Of a DNA stretch of 64,000 bases, positions 7,743 to 15,954 are shown piece by piece. Origin of the DNA: Brevinema_A sp051647245 (lineage in GTDB: Bacteria > Spirochaetota > Brevinematia > Brevinematales > Brevinemataceae); the NCBI GenBank assembly GCA_051647245.1, contig JBOFDS010000011.1, positions 62,001-126,000 of the forward strand. Direction: 5' to 3'. The position numbers and the translations under genes were made by a program. The first letter of the stretch is position 1. Every line of letters begins with the position of its first letter. The notes under the pieces are model-generated. The model searched no databases, was not told the DNA's origin, and saw nothing but the letters and a program-made list of their open reading frames with translations.

Positions 7743-9101
7743 ATGACTGTAAAATTTTTCAACAGCTTAAGTAAACAAAATGAAGCTCTCCCCCTCAAAA
7801 AAACAATCTCTATTTATTCTTGTGGCCCAACAGTTTATGATTATGCGCATATTGGGAATATGAGAACATTTTTGTTTGAGGATCTGCTTATTCGAACTTT
7901 AAAAGCCTTTAATTATGAAGTGAGTCATGTACGCAATCTGACTGATGTTGACGATAAAACCATCGCGACATCTATCGAACAAAACCTATCACTAAAAGAA
8001 TTTACAAATAAATACATCAACATATTTTTTCAAAATCTTCAAGAGCTGTCTTTTGATCAGACAAACACAAACTACCTCAAAGCAACAGATTACGTAGGGA
8101 AAATGATCGTTCTAATTAATAACCTAATTGAAGCGGGATTTGCGTATGAGAAAGCAGATGGGGTATATTTTAAGATTTCTTCTTTTAAAGAGTATGGAAA
8201 TTTCAAAGATTTAGATCTTGATCATCTTTGTGAAAATATCTCCGTTGACAATTCTGAATTCTCCAAAGAAGAATACGGCGATTTTGTAATGTGGAAAAAA
8301 TACAAAGAAAGCGATGGAGAAGTTTATTGGGAAAGTCCGTGGGGAAAGGGTAGACCAGGTTGGCATACAGAATGTGCGGCTATGGTACATGAGCAATTTC
8401 CTGATGGGGTTGACATTCATACGGGTGGTATCGACCTACTTTTTCCACACCACACTAATGAAAAAGCTCATTGTGAATGCTTAACACATAAGCCGATGGC
8501 GACTCTCTGGATGCATGCAACACACCTTCTTGTGGACAATAAAAAAATGAGCAAAAGCCTTGGGAATTTTTATACTATTAAAGATCTCCAAGATAAAGGC
8601 TACTCAAATCGCAGTATTCGTTTTTATCTTTTGACAGGCGCTCATTATCAAACCCCTCTAAACTTTACTTTAGATGGTTTGAGTGGGACAGATTCTGCAC
8701 TAAAGAGAATCGATAATTTTATCCAAGAATTGATTTCCACACCAACTCTTGGAAGCGATTATCCTTTAAAAGAGAAATTTTTCACCCATCTTGGTGATAA
8801 TTTGAATATTTCTGCGGCGATGGGGGAGATCTTTAGCTTAATCAACAACTACTACAAAGACCTATCTGTCAACTCCTCTCAAGTCTTGAACGATCTTCAA
8901 GAAATCAATAAGGTACTTGGAATTTTAGAATTTGACGAAGAAATTATTTTAGACGATATTGCTCAGAGTTTATTTGACCAACGAGTTCAAGCTCGTCTTG
9001 AGAAAAATTGGGCTGAATCTGATCGACTTCGCGATGCTTTACTGGAATTGGGATTCGAAGTTCGTGAGACCAAAGAAGGAACAATTATTCGAAAGGTTTA
9101 A
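7743..9101 (+). CDS. cysS: Cysteinyl-tRNA synthetase (452 aa)
   Basis: Class I synthetase that charges tRNA-Cys with cysteine. Seen directly: zinc-binding Cys in SIYSCGPTVYDYAHIG, the HIGH-type motif HIGN in the same segment, WHTECAAM with a further zinc ligand, GGIDLLFPHHTNE, and the KMSKS loop in KKMSKSLGNF near residue 270. The C-terminal helical domain with QARLEKNWAESDRLRD is normal. The length is near the family norm (about 460). It lies 21 bases after the metal-exporter gene with a modest ribosome site, so the two are probably co-transcribed from the promoter at 6524. A strong terminator follows. Confidence 0.97.
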   Translation: MTVKFFNSLSKQNEALPLKKTISIYSCGPTVYDYAHIGNMRTFLFEDLLIRTLKAFNYEVSHVRNLTDVDDKTIATSIEQNLSLKEFTNKYINIFFQNLQELSFDQTNTNYLKATDYVGKMIVLINNLIEAGFAYEKADGVYFKISSFKEYGNFKDLDLDHLCENISVDNSEFSKEEYGDFVMWKKYKESDGEVYWESPWGKGRPGWHTECAAMVHEQFPDGVDIHTGGIDLLFPHHTNEKAHCECLTHKPMATLWMHATHLLVDNKKMSKSLGNFYTIKDLQDKGYSNRSIRFYLLTGAHYQTPLNFTLDGLSGTDSALKRIDNFIQELISTPTLGSDYPLKEKFFTHLGDNLNISAAMGEIFSLINNYYKDLSVNSSQVLNDLQEINKVLGILEFDEEIILDDIAQSLFDQRVQARLEKNWAESDRLRDALLELGFEVRETKEGTIIRKV

Positions 9102-9107
9102 AATCAA

Positions 9108-9136
9108 ATAGATCTTCCCTAGATAGGAAGATCTAT
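9108..9136. terminator. Bidirectional terminator
   Basis: Perfect 11-base arms ATAGATCTTCC and GGAAGATCTAT around a 7-base loop, between convergent cysS and the KDPG-aldolase-like gene. The T tract is short. Confidence 0.75.
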
Positions 9137-9139
9137 TGT

Positions 9140-9787
9140 TTAATTCAAATTGAGACGTTCGATTCGCGTATAAAAATTTTTGATGGCATCAGAAATAGAT
9201 GCGTAATTTTCTTCGGCAAGGTCTTCCTTACGAAAAATTGATCCTTTAACACCAACGGCTTTGACACCGTATTGGAGCAACTCCAAAGCTAAAGATAGGG
9301 TCAATCCTCCCGTCAATAGGAGATTTGCTTTGGGCATATGATCCAAAATCGACAATAAAGAACGAGATGGTAACTGTGCAGCAGGGAAAATCTGAACTAA
9401 TTCTGGAGTAAGTTTATTTGCTGTGTGGATTTCTGTAGGTGAAAGCGCAGAAACAATTGCTGTTTTTTGATATTGAGAAGCAATAGGCAAAATCTCTGTA
9501 GCTAAAACAGAACTAATCACAAAATCAGCTCCATTTTTGAGTACAATATTGGCATCGTTGGCCTCGTTAATAAATCCAGCACCCAAAGACATCTCTGGAA
9601 ATTCTTTCAAAAGATTATTCAAAATTCCTGATTCTTGTAGCTGTTCATCGGTCTTAAAATTAACCTGTAAAATAGATACATTATCTTCAAGCATCGTCTC
9701 GACGAGTGCCTTTGGATTTTTCATACTCGAAAAATCGATGATCGGTAAAAAACGAAGCTTTAAAATCTTCTCAATAACTGACTGCAT
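9140..9787 (-). CDS. KDPG/KHG-aldolase-like protein lacking catalytic residues (215 aa)
   Basis: The overall sequence follows the Eda (2-keto-3-deoxy-6-phosphogluconate aldolase) family throughout: a PII core strand, ALVE.ML.D.V, LGAGFI, NGADFVISS, the IFPA segment and the phosphate-binding LLTGG. The two key catalytic residues are changed, however. The Glu of the EVTLRT motif is Q41 (QVNFKT) and the Schiff-base Lys of the KFFPA motif is Q131 (VQIFPA). It therefore should not perform the aldol cleavage and may be a non-enzymatic or repurposed paralog. The start at 9787 (GAGGA upstream) avoids overlap with the divergent smpB; an upstream in-frame start would add a spurious hydrophobic segment. 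No Entner-Doudoroff partner gene is nearby. Confidence 0.7.
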   Translation of the reverse strand: MQSVIEKILKLRFLPIIDFSSMKNPKALVETMLEDNVSILQVNFKTDEQLQESGILNNLLKEFPEMSLGAGFINEANDANIVLKNGADFVISSVLATEILPIASQYQKTAIVSALSPTEIHTANKLTPELVQIFPAAQLPSRSLLSILDHMPKANLLLTGGLTLSLALELLQYGVKAVGVKGSIFRKEDLAEENYASISDAIKNFYTRIERLNLN

Positions 9788-9833
9788 AGGGTCCTCATTA
9801 CAAAAATTATATTTTTCAAAAGGAAAAATCAAT

Positions 9834-10316
9834 ATGAAAAAAATACCAACAAAAACTGATAATAAAATAACAATGATCGCAAACAACAAAAAAGCATATC
9901 ATGATTTTGAAGTACTAGAAACTTTCGAAGCTGGTATCGAATTACGAGGAACAGAAATCAAATCTGTCCGCGAAGGGCGTGTCAACCTCAAAGAATCTTA
10001 TGTTCTAGCTAAAAATGGTCAAGCTAGAATTATTGGGATGAATATTAGCCAATATACTTTTGGGAATCTTTTCAATCACGTCCCAAAACGTGAACGACGC
10101 CTTCTTCTTCATAAACGAGAAATCATCAAATTGGAACAAGATGCCATGCAGAAAGGGCTTACCATCATTCCTCTCTCCCTTTACATTAAAGGTCGCCTTG
10201 CAAAAATATCCATAGGGCTTTGTCGCGGTAAAAAACTTTATGATAAGCGTGAACAATTAAAGGCCAAAGAAACTAACAGAGAGATCCAACGCACCCTCAA
10301 ATCTTTTAGGAACTAA
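9834..10316 (+). CDS. smpB: SsrA-binding protein SmpB (160 aa)
   Basis: Binds tmRNA and delivers it to stalled ribosomes for trans-translation. Conserved blocks are all present: NKKAYHDFEVLETFEAGIEL, the GTEIKSVREGRVNL loop, NHVPKRERRLLLHKREI, and the basic C-terminal tail with GKKLYDKREQLKAKE. Length is normal. ATG 9834 is preceded by AAGGAAA; the open frame continues upstream but only as an antisense shadow of the aldolase-like gene. The 3' end overlaps the convergent ABC ATPase gene by 11 bases. The tmRNA gene itself is not in this window. Confidence 0.97.
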   Translation: MKKIPTKTDNKITMIANNKKAYHDFEVLETFEAGIELRGTEIKSVREGRVNLKESYVLAKNGQARIIGMNISQYTFGNLFNHVPKRERRLLLHKREIIKLEQDAMQKGLTIIPLSLYIKGRLAKISIGLCRGKKLYDKREQLKAKETNREIQRTLKSFRN

Positions 10317-11064
10317 TTTTACAGAGATCACAACTCGGATCTGATGACAAGATTTTGAAATGTAATCCAAAAACATCATGAATAGCTTGCTGAGGAACAT
10401 TTTGTGCAGATCCGATGTATTTGATTTCATGCATCAACAATGCAATTTCATCCGCAATATTGAGGACTCCATTAATATCGTGAGAAATGATTAAAATCCC
10501 CATTCCATTCTTATCTCTCAATTCACAAAGTAATTGATAAATAATTTTAATTGATCCTACATCCATCGCACTAGATGGCTCATCAAGAAACAAAAACTTT
10601 GGAGCATTTACTAACGCAAGTGCAAGCAAGACACGTTGTTTCTGCCCTCCAGAAAGTTTTTCGAACAGATCATCTTTTCTATCCCACAATTTTACCTTAT
10701 CAAGTGCGACTCGAATTTTGTCTTTTTCTGTACTACTCAAAAACTCAAACCATTTTTTTTGAGCTTTGATTCCTTGTGCAACTACATCAAACACCGTTAA
10801 CGGCAACAATGCATTAGTCTGATGATGTTGAGGAAGATATCCTATTTCATGATTTAGAATCGCATGAGAGATTTTTTTTTCATTGAGTAGGACTGTTCCA
10901 GTGTGATTGGTTTGTAAACCTAAAATAGACTTAAGAAGCGTGGTTTTACCAGATCCATTTGGCCCTATTACAGCTAAAATTTTTCCAGCAGAAAGTGTGA
11001 AGTTAATGTTTTGGAGTATAGGTTCAGATTCAAAGATAACACCTAGATCTTTCACAGAAAGCAT
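10306..11064 (-). CDS. Metal-type ABC transporter ATP-binding protein, ZnuC/MntB-like (252 aa)
   Basis: Cytoplasmic ATPase subunit of an importer. Walker A GPNGSGKTT, Q-loop GYLPQHH, signature LSGGQKQRV, Walker B FLFLDEPSSAMD and the H-loop IISHD are all intact. The sequence style fits the zinc/manganese importer group (PF00005, ZnuC/TroB-like). ATG 11064 has AGGAG 4 bases upstream, better than the GTG seven codons earlier. It follows yggU by 8 bases in an operon with yggT, yggS and a MATE gene. No permease or binding protein adjoins it; a matching permease lies 20 kb away at 31372-32163. A Cys pair near the C terminus (DPSCDLCK) could bind metal. Confidence 0.88.
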   Translation of the reverse strand: MLSVKDLGVIFESEPILQNINFTLSAGKILAVIGPNGSGKTTLLKSILGLQTNHTGTVLLNEKKISHAILNHEIGYLPQHHQTNALLPLTVFDVVAQGIKAQKKWFEFLSSTEKDKIRVALDKVKLWDRKDDLFEKLSGGQKQRVLLALALVNAPKFLFLDEPSSAMDVGSIKIIYQLLCELRDKNGMGILIISHDINGVLNIADEIALLMHEIKYIGSAQNVPQQAIHDVFGLHFKILSSDPSCDLCKISS

Positions 11065-11072
11065 AGTATCTC

Positions 11073-11342
11073 CTAATTTTGACACAGAATTTCTAATTTT
11101 TGAAGTCCCTCTTCTTGAGAGAGTGTTTGGAAGGAAAATCGTTTTTTCGTTCCTTTCTCACCCGAAATCAAGATAATAGAAGTTTTGGGGACAGAGAAGT
11201 TCTTCGCCAAAAACTCTATGATTTTTTTATTTGCCTGTCCGTCAACAGGCGGAGCAGTGATTTTGAGTTTGATACGTGAATCTTCTTGAATGAGTTTGTC
11301 ACGAGAAGATCGCGGAACAACAGCTAATTCTAAAACAAACAT
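11073..11342 (-). CDS. yggU: DUF167/YggU family protein (89 aa)
   Basis: A small cytoplasmic protein of the DUF167 family, recognised by VVPRSSRD near the N terminus, KLKITAPPVDGQANKKIIEFLA (residues about 26-47) and the I.SGEKGTKKRF segment. The family's biochemical function is unknown. It is directly abutted by yggT upstream (stop and start adjacent) and the ABC ATPase downstream. The yggS-yggT-yggU order is common across bacteria, which supports the call. Confidence 0.9.
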   Translation of the reverse strand: MFVLELAVVPRSSRDKLIQEDSRIKLKITAPPVDGQANKKIIEFLAKNFSVPKTSIILISGEKGTKKRFSFQTLSQEEGLQKLEILCQN

Positions 11343-11645
11343 CTAGAGCATCTGGATTAATGTAAATACAAGCTGACGCAAGATAATCAAGGCATAATCA
11401 ATGACCGTAAGAAAAATAAACATGTAAAAAGGAGAGAGATCCAAAATGCCTATACGAAGTGGTGGGAAAATTTTGAGGAGAGCGTTATAAACAGGATTTA
11501 TCAACATATCGATAAATTGAAACACAACAAAAGAACGATCAATTGGAAACCATGACATAATAATCCAAATAAAAAAGATAAGATTATACATTTGCACAGC
11601 AAAATTAAGAAAATTAAAAATAAAATAGACGCTTTCGATTAACAT
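11343..11645 (-). CDS. yggT: YggT family membrane protein (100 aa)
   Basis: An integral membrane protein with two hydrophobic segments (about residues 3-32 and 68-95) and the family hallmarks of a W(F)P segment, DMLINPVYNALLKIFPP and an L-D-SPF motif. YggT proteins are linked with osmotic tolerance and envelope or division gene clusters, but their mechanism is unsettled. It lies between yggS and yggU, with no space to yggU and 13 bases to yggS, so it is part of one operon. Confidence 0.88.
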   Translation of the reverse strand: MLIESVYFIFNFLNFAVQMYNLIFFIWIIMSWFPIDRSFVVFQFIDMLINPVYNALLKIFPPLRIGILDLSPFYMFIFLTVIDYALIILRQLVFTLIQML

Positions 11646-11658
11646 AGTTTATCACCTT

Positions 11659-12330
11659 CTAAGATTTAAATAATATTGTCCCAAGTCGAATCATGTCGGA
11701 ACCTTCTTGAATTGCCCAATAAAAATCACTACTCATCCCCATAGATAATTTCAAAGAAGAAATTTCAGGGAATTGTTGTAATATTTGTTCACGGATCTCT
11801 CGGAGTTCTGCAAAAGATCTTCTGACTACTTTTTCGTCAGTACTCAAGGCACCTATAGTCATAAGACCTTTTAAAGACAAATAATGATGAAAAGACAGAA
11901 CGTGCTCGACCATCTTTTTCAACTCATCAATATCTTCGAGGCCATGTTTGGATGATTCATGAGAAGTATTCATTTGGAAATAGATATTTTTATGAATTTT
12001 TTTTGATTGCAGTTTTTTTGTGATACTTTGGAGCTGTGTGAGAGACTCTATACTTTGAATCGTATCAAAAAGCTTGAGGGCATTATTTTCTTTATTACTT
12101 TGGAGTGAACCAATTAAATGCTTTTGAATAGAAAAATCGTTTAATTCTGGAAATTTGAGAGCAGCATCTTGAATACGATTTTCTCCGAGAATTGTCACAC
12201 CTTCTGAGATGAGAGTCTTAACTTTATCAAGAGGCTGATTTTTGATCACAGCCATCACTTCAATAGATTCGCCTTGACGTGAAGAAGAGGACTTTGCTCT
12301 TTCTATTTGATCCAAAATTTCAAGATACAT
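11659..12330 (-). CDS. yggS: YggS-type pyridoxal-5'-phosphate homeostasis protein (223 aa)
   Basis: A PLP-binding TIM-barrel protein without known enzyme activity that buffers cellular PLP. The PLP lysine is in VMAVIKNQP near the N terminus (AVSKT in most homologs). Also visible are GENRIQDA, the HLIGSLQSNK strand, GLMTIG and SLKLSMGMSSDFYWAIQEGSDMIR(L)G, which contains the phosphate-binding loop. Length is normal. Its ATG directly follows the stop of the MATE gene (TAAATG), so translation is likely coupled. Confidence 0.93.
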   Translation of the reverse strand: MYLEILDQIERAKSSSSRQGESIEVMAVIKNQPLDKVKTLISEGVTILGENRIQDAALKFPELNDFSIQKHLIGSLQSNKENNALKLFDTIQSIESLTQLQSITKKLQSKKIHKNIYFQMNTSHESSKHGLEDIDELKKMVEHVLSFHHYLSLKGLMTIGALSTDEKVVRRSFAELREIREQILQQFPEISSLKLSMGMSSDFYWAIQEGSDMIRLGTILFKS

Positions 12331-13686
12331 TTAGGCACCCAATTTTAATTGTGCGATTTTTTTATCGATATGTCTAAAATCAACAAGCAAGGCAATCAAG
12401 CCAAATATAGCGATAAGAATATAAGTCGCGCTAAAGGCAAGCCATACCCCTTTAACACCGAAAAATTCAGGCAATAAAGTGAGAAATAAACTCACAAACA
12501 TCGGATAAGTTATAGATAAACAGAAAGAGGTACGTGCGTGACCCATGGCTTGAAGTGCTTCAACGATACATAAAAACACAGCCCAACCCCAATAAGTCAA
12601 TCCTTCATAGAGTGAAATTTCTTGACAAATTTTGATGATGGTTTCATTTGGGGTGAATAATTGATAGAGACCTGCTGGAGCAAAAACAAGTAATAGGCTT
12701 GAAATTAAACCCACACCAACACCTGTAGCAAGAACCGTAGCTGTAATTTTTTTAACCCTTTCATATAATTCTGCGCCATAATTCAATCCGATAAGAGGTT
12801 GTCCGCCCATCGTCAACGACACAATAATCATCCCAAGTACATTGATAACACGCGTAAACACACCAAAAGCAGACAAATATTCAGAACCATAACTACTGAG
12901 AACATTATTAGCAAGAGAAAAAACGCCGACAAAAAGCATCAATCTCATTCCTGTAGGAAAACCAACAGCAATGACTTCTTTGAAGAGGGGGAAATGAATC
13001 TCAAATTCTTTACTGAAGCAGAGGTTGGTTTTGTAGAGTTTTTTAATCTTCATGAATAAAAATAGGAATAAAACTGCTTGACTAATTGCTGTAGCAATCG
13101 CTGCTCCTGCAACTCCCCATTGAAAACCAACAATGAAGACGGCATCTAAAATAATATTCAACACCGCAGCCATCACAGAGAAATACATTCCTTGAGCTAC
13201 TTGACCTTGAGCTCTAAGAGCACCAAGCATCATATTATTCAATGGCAAAATAAAAGAAGTCCACAGAACAATAGCCCCGTAGGAACGTGCATAAGGAAGG
13301 ATATCCGGTGTCGCCCCAATCAAGCCTAGACAATAATCTAAATTCAAAAGGAAGATCATACTCAAGGAAAACGCAACAACAAAAGTGCCCCAAAAACTAT
13401 GAATAAGTGTTTTGACAGCTCTATGGTGATTTTTAGCACCTAGTGCTCGAGAGACGATGGAACTATTTCCAACAGAGAATAAAACTCCTATCGAAATAAA
13501 CAATAATTGTATGACATTAATAATAGAAAGCGCAGCTAAGGCTTCTGTCCCAACAAAATAACCAACGAAAATTGAGTCGACGGTATTATAAAGTGAGTCA
13601 ATAAAGCCAGCCAAGATTGCTGGTAAGGATAAAGATAGAATCATCTTGAAGATATTTTCTTCTTTTAAGAATTTTGTAGTTGGCAT
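12331..13686 (-). CDS. MATE-family multidrug exporter (451 aa), copy 1
   Basis: An inner-membrane cation-coupled exporter with twelve hydrophobic segments in two six-helix halves. Family features include the N-terminal L.LP..L......YN.VDSIFVG segment, SRALGAKN after helix 2, GALRAQG in the middle, and GGQPLIGLNYGAELYERVKK in the second half. It is the second of two adjacent MATE genes that share the same orientation (44 bases apart) and the same opening motif, so they probably arose by duplication. Substrates are unknown. A weak GGAAA precedes the ATG. Confidence 0.93.
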   Translation of the reverse strand: MPTTKFLKEENIFKMILSLSLPAILAGFIDSLYNTVDSIFVGYFVGTEALAALSIINVIQLLFISIGVLFSVGNSSIVSRALGAKNHHRAVKTLIHSFWGTFVVAFSLSMIFLLNLDYCLGLIGATPDILPYARSYGAIVLWTSFILPLNNMMLGALRAQGQVAQGMYFSVMAAVLNIILDAVFIVGFQWGVAGAAIATAISQAVLFLFLFMKIKKLYKTNLCFSKEFEIHFPLFKEVIAVGFPTGMRLMLFVGVFSLANNVLSSYGSEYLSAFGVFTRVINVLGMIIVSLTMGGQPLIGLNYGAELYERVKKITATVLATGVGVGLISSLLLVFAPAGLYQLFTPNETIIKICQEISLYEGLTYWGWAVFLCIVEALQAMGHARTSFCLSITYPMFVSLFLTLLPEFFGVKGVWLAFSATYILIAIFGLIALLVDFRHIDKKIAQLKLGA

Positions 13687-13730
13687 GAAATTTCCTTTAG
13701 ATATTGCTTTTTTGAAAGCTGAAGCTAAGC

Positions 13731-15095
13731 TTAATAGATTTTTTGAAGCATCTCTTCTTTACGTTTGAGTTTGTTTATTTCATAAAACATGATAACAGCT
13801 ACAAGCACGGACGACAAAACATCTGTAACAGGAAAAGATGCCCAGACACCAAATTCATTATAAAATTTGGGAAGAATAGCCATCGAAAGAGCCATCACCG
13901 CAGGTCTGAAAATAGACAAACAGAAAGCTTCTGTTTTATGCCCCATCGCAATTAAGGCCCCTGTCGAAAATATCTGAAATCCATACAAGAAAAATGTCAA
14001 ACCAACTACCCGTGTTCCGACAGTGAGATAGTTGATAATGATGGGATCATCTGTGAACAAGTAAAACATTGGAACGGGGGCAATGATAAAGATAATCGAT
14101 GGGATAATACCAATAATTGTGGCTAAGGTGTAGCCTTTTGTGATAATATTTTTGACTTTGATAAAGCGATTTGCGCCATAGTTGTAACCAATCAAGGTTT
14201 GTGTTCCTAAATTGGAACCGAAAATTGGTTGATAGGCAAGGTGTAGAAACCTATTCAAAATACCAAACGCAGCAACAGCAGCAGCTCCAAACGGCGCTAA
14301 GGCTCTATTTGCGATAACATTCATCAAGGTAAAGGTCATCATTCGGATAAAATTGAGTATTCCTATGCTAAAAATTTCTTTTACGACAGGGACACTAAAA
14401 TAATGCATTTGTGTGAGTTTGATTTTGTATTCTGAAGAAACTTTGACAAAAGCCAAGTACAGCACCACGACTTGAGAGATAATAGTTGCATAAGCAGCAC
14501 CCTTTACTTCCCAACCAAAAACAATGATAAAAAGCGCATCAAGAATAATATTCAAACCAGCCCCAAGTAAACTAAGATTCATAAGAATCTTAACCGCGCC
14601 CTTGGAACGAAGCGCTGTCAATAGAACACCATTAAGAGGAAGAACAAATCCAAACCAGAGCAAAACCTCTGCATAATCACGAGAATAAGCAAGCACATCT
14701 TCGGAAGATCCCATATAGCGAAGAATAGGATCCAATTCCATCAACATCATCAAAGAAAGTGCAGTCAAACTAACAACACTAATAACAATACTCGTGATTA
14801 GTGTTTGTTTAACCTTGTCAAAATTCTTCGCACCAAGTGCACGTGACAAAACAGAGGAAGTACCCACAGCAAACATACTACCCATAGAAAGAAGCAACAT
14901 GTGAATTACGCCATTCACCGCAAGAGCCGCAAGTGCTAGATGCCCAACAAATCGACCCACAAAAATTGAATCGATCATACTATATAATGCTTCCACGAAA
15001 CCAGTCACCATCATTGGCAAAGAAATTTTGACAATAGACGAAGAAATATCATCGCTTTCTAAAAGAGAAATCGATTTATCTTCTTGGTCAAACAT
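13731..15095 (-). CDS. MATE-family multidrug exporter (454 aa), copy 2
   Basis: A second twelve-helix MATE exporter with SLPMMVTGFVEALYSMIDSI near the N terminus, SRALGAKNFDKVKQ, LTALRSKGAVKILMN and GTQTLIGYNYGANRFIKVKN. The ATG at 15095 has GAGGGTG just upstream and is better than the in-frame ATG 14 codons earlier. It heads the run of minus-strand genes down to the ABC ATPase at 10306. The two copies differ clearly along their length, so duplication is not recent. Confidence 0.93.
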   Translation of the reverse strand: MFDQEDKSISLLESDDISSSIVKISLPMMVTGFVEALYSMIDSIFVGRFVGHLALAALAVNGVIHMLLLSMGSMFAVGTSSVLSRALGAKNFDKVKQTLITSIVISVVSLTALSLMMLMELDPILRYMGSSEDVLAYSRDYAEVLLWFGFVLPLNGVLLTALRSKGAVKILMNLSLLGAGLNIILDALFIIVFGWEVKGAAYATIISQVVVLYLAFVKVSSEYKIKLTQMHYFSVPVVKEIFSIGILNFIRMMTFTLMNVIANRALAPFGAAAVAAFGILNRFLHLAYQPIFGSNLGTQTLIGYNYGANRFIKVKNIITKGYTLATIIGIIPSIIFIIAPVPMFYLFTDDPIIINYLTVGTRVVGLTFFLYGFQIFSTGALIAMGHKTEAFCLSIFRPAVMALSMAILPKFYNEFGVWASFPVTDVLSSVLVAVIMFYEINKLKRKEEMLQKIY

Positions 15096-15140
15096 AACAC
15101 CCTCTTTATTCCATAAAATTTTATTAATAAAACACACAGT

Positions 15141-15166
15141 AAGGGCAGAAATTTATCTGCCCTTTT
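15141..15166. terminator. Terminator-like hairpin between the TPR and MATE genes
   Basis: Arms AAGGGCAGA and TCTGCCCTT around a 6-base loop, followed by TTTTTT on the plus strand. Flanking genes run on the minus strand, where the T-rich stretch begins only about 7 bases after the stem. It may still act on the minus transcript or block antisense transcription. Confidence 0.6.
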
Positions 15167-15203
15167 TTGTGGTTAATTGTGATTGGATATACAACTCACT
15201 TTG

Positions 15204-15923
15204 TTATTTACTTAACGTATAAACTTTCGCACTAGCAAAATTAGCCCAGACAGAATCTTTGATTTTGAGGACTTTTTGATAATATGAAACCGCTTCAGCT
15301 GAGTTGTTTTTGATTTCATAGTTTCTTGCGATAGCAATCAACAAGTAATCATTCATATAATTTTCATTATCTTTTTTCAAAGCAGATTTAAATAATTCAA
15401 TAGCTTCATCATGTTGACCTTTTTGTTCAAAACGTGTTCCTTGAGCAAGATCAATCAATGCATCCCAAAATTTAGGATGCTTCTTTTGAACACGATCCAA
15501 ATAAGAAGAAAAGCGCATACGTGTCGCCAATTCCTGATCATCAAGCAAGGCCATCATATAAGGAACATCGATAACAGATAGGTAAAGTGCCGCTGCTCTC
15601 GCTGCAGAAATAGTACCACTATAATCAGTGATCAAAATATCCACACTCTGCATTCCTTCTTTAAACAAAGTCTTGATTTGAGCAGTTGTAGGATCTGTCG
15701 CTAAAAATGTATAATTATTTTGCTTCTGAATTTCACCCGCAATGAATGCAACTTTCTGCCAAGCTTCATCATAAATATCAGCTGCAGCAGCGGATTTGTC
15801 CATATTTCTTTGGTAGATGATTCCAGCAAATAAAGATAAGACTACTATTCCACCCAAAACAGCAAGAACATAGGTTCTTTTGTTCATAAGAAATTTCATG
15901 ATTTGATCAAGACCAAGTTTCAT
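15204..15923 (-). CDS. Membrane-anchored TPR protein (239 aa)
   Basis: One transmembrane segment (about residues 18-38, YVLAVLGGIVVLSLFAGIIY) follows a short basic cytoplasmic N terminus. The rest, facing the periplasm, is helical with TPR-type repeats near the C terminus (DEAIELFKSALKKD and AEAVSYYQKVLKI). This layout resembles YfgM-like or other periplasmic chaperone-associated proteins, but the identity is not certain. ATG 15923 has GGAG 6 bases upstream, unlike the TTG four codons earlier. It lies 31 bases after the S1-like gene and is probably co-transcribed with it. Confidence 0.8.
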   Translation of the reverse strand: MKLGLDQIMKFLMNKRTYVLAVLGGIVVLSLFAGIIYQRNMDKSAAAADIYDEAWQKVAFIAGEIQKQNNYTFLATDPTTAQIKTLFKEGMQSVDILITDYSGTISAARAAALYLSVIDVPYMMALLDDQELATRMRFSSYLDRVQKKHPKFWDALIDLAQGTRFEQKGQHDEAIELFKSALKKDNENYMNDYLLIAIARNYEIKNNSAEAVSYYQKVLKIKDSVWANFASAKVYTLSK

Positions 15924-15954
15924 TTTGTTCTCCAAAATATACTATAGAGTATGT

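Noticed and set aside
9788..9889. Longer start for the aldolase-like gene, adding a hydrophobic N terminus
   Set aside because: It would overlap the divergent smpB start on the opposite strand and the family core begins after the later ATG with GAGGA.
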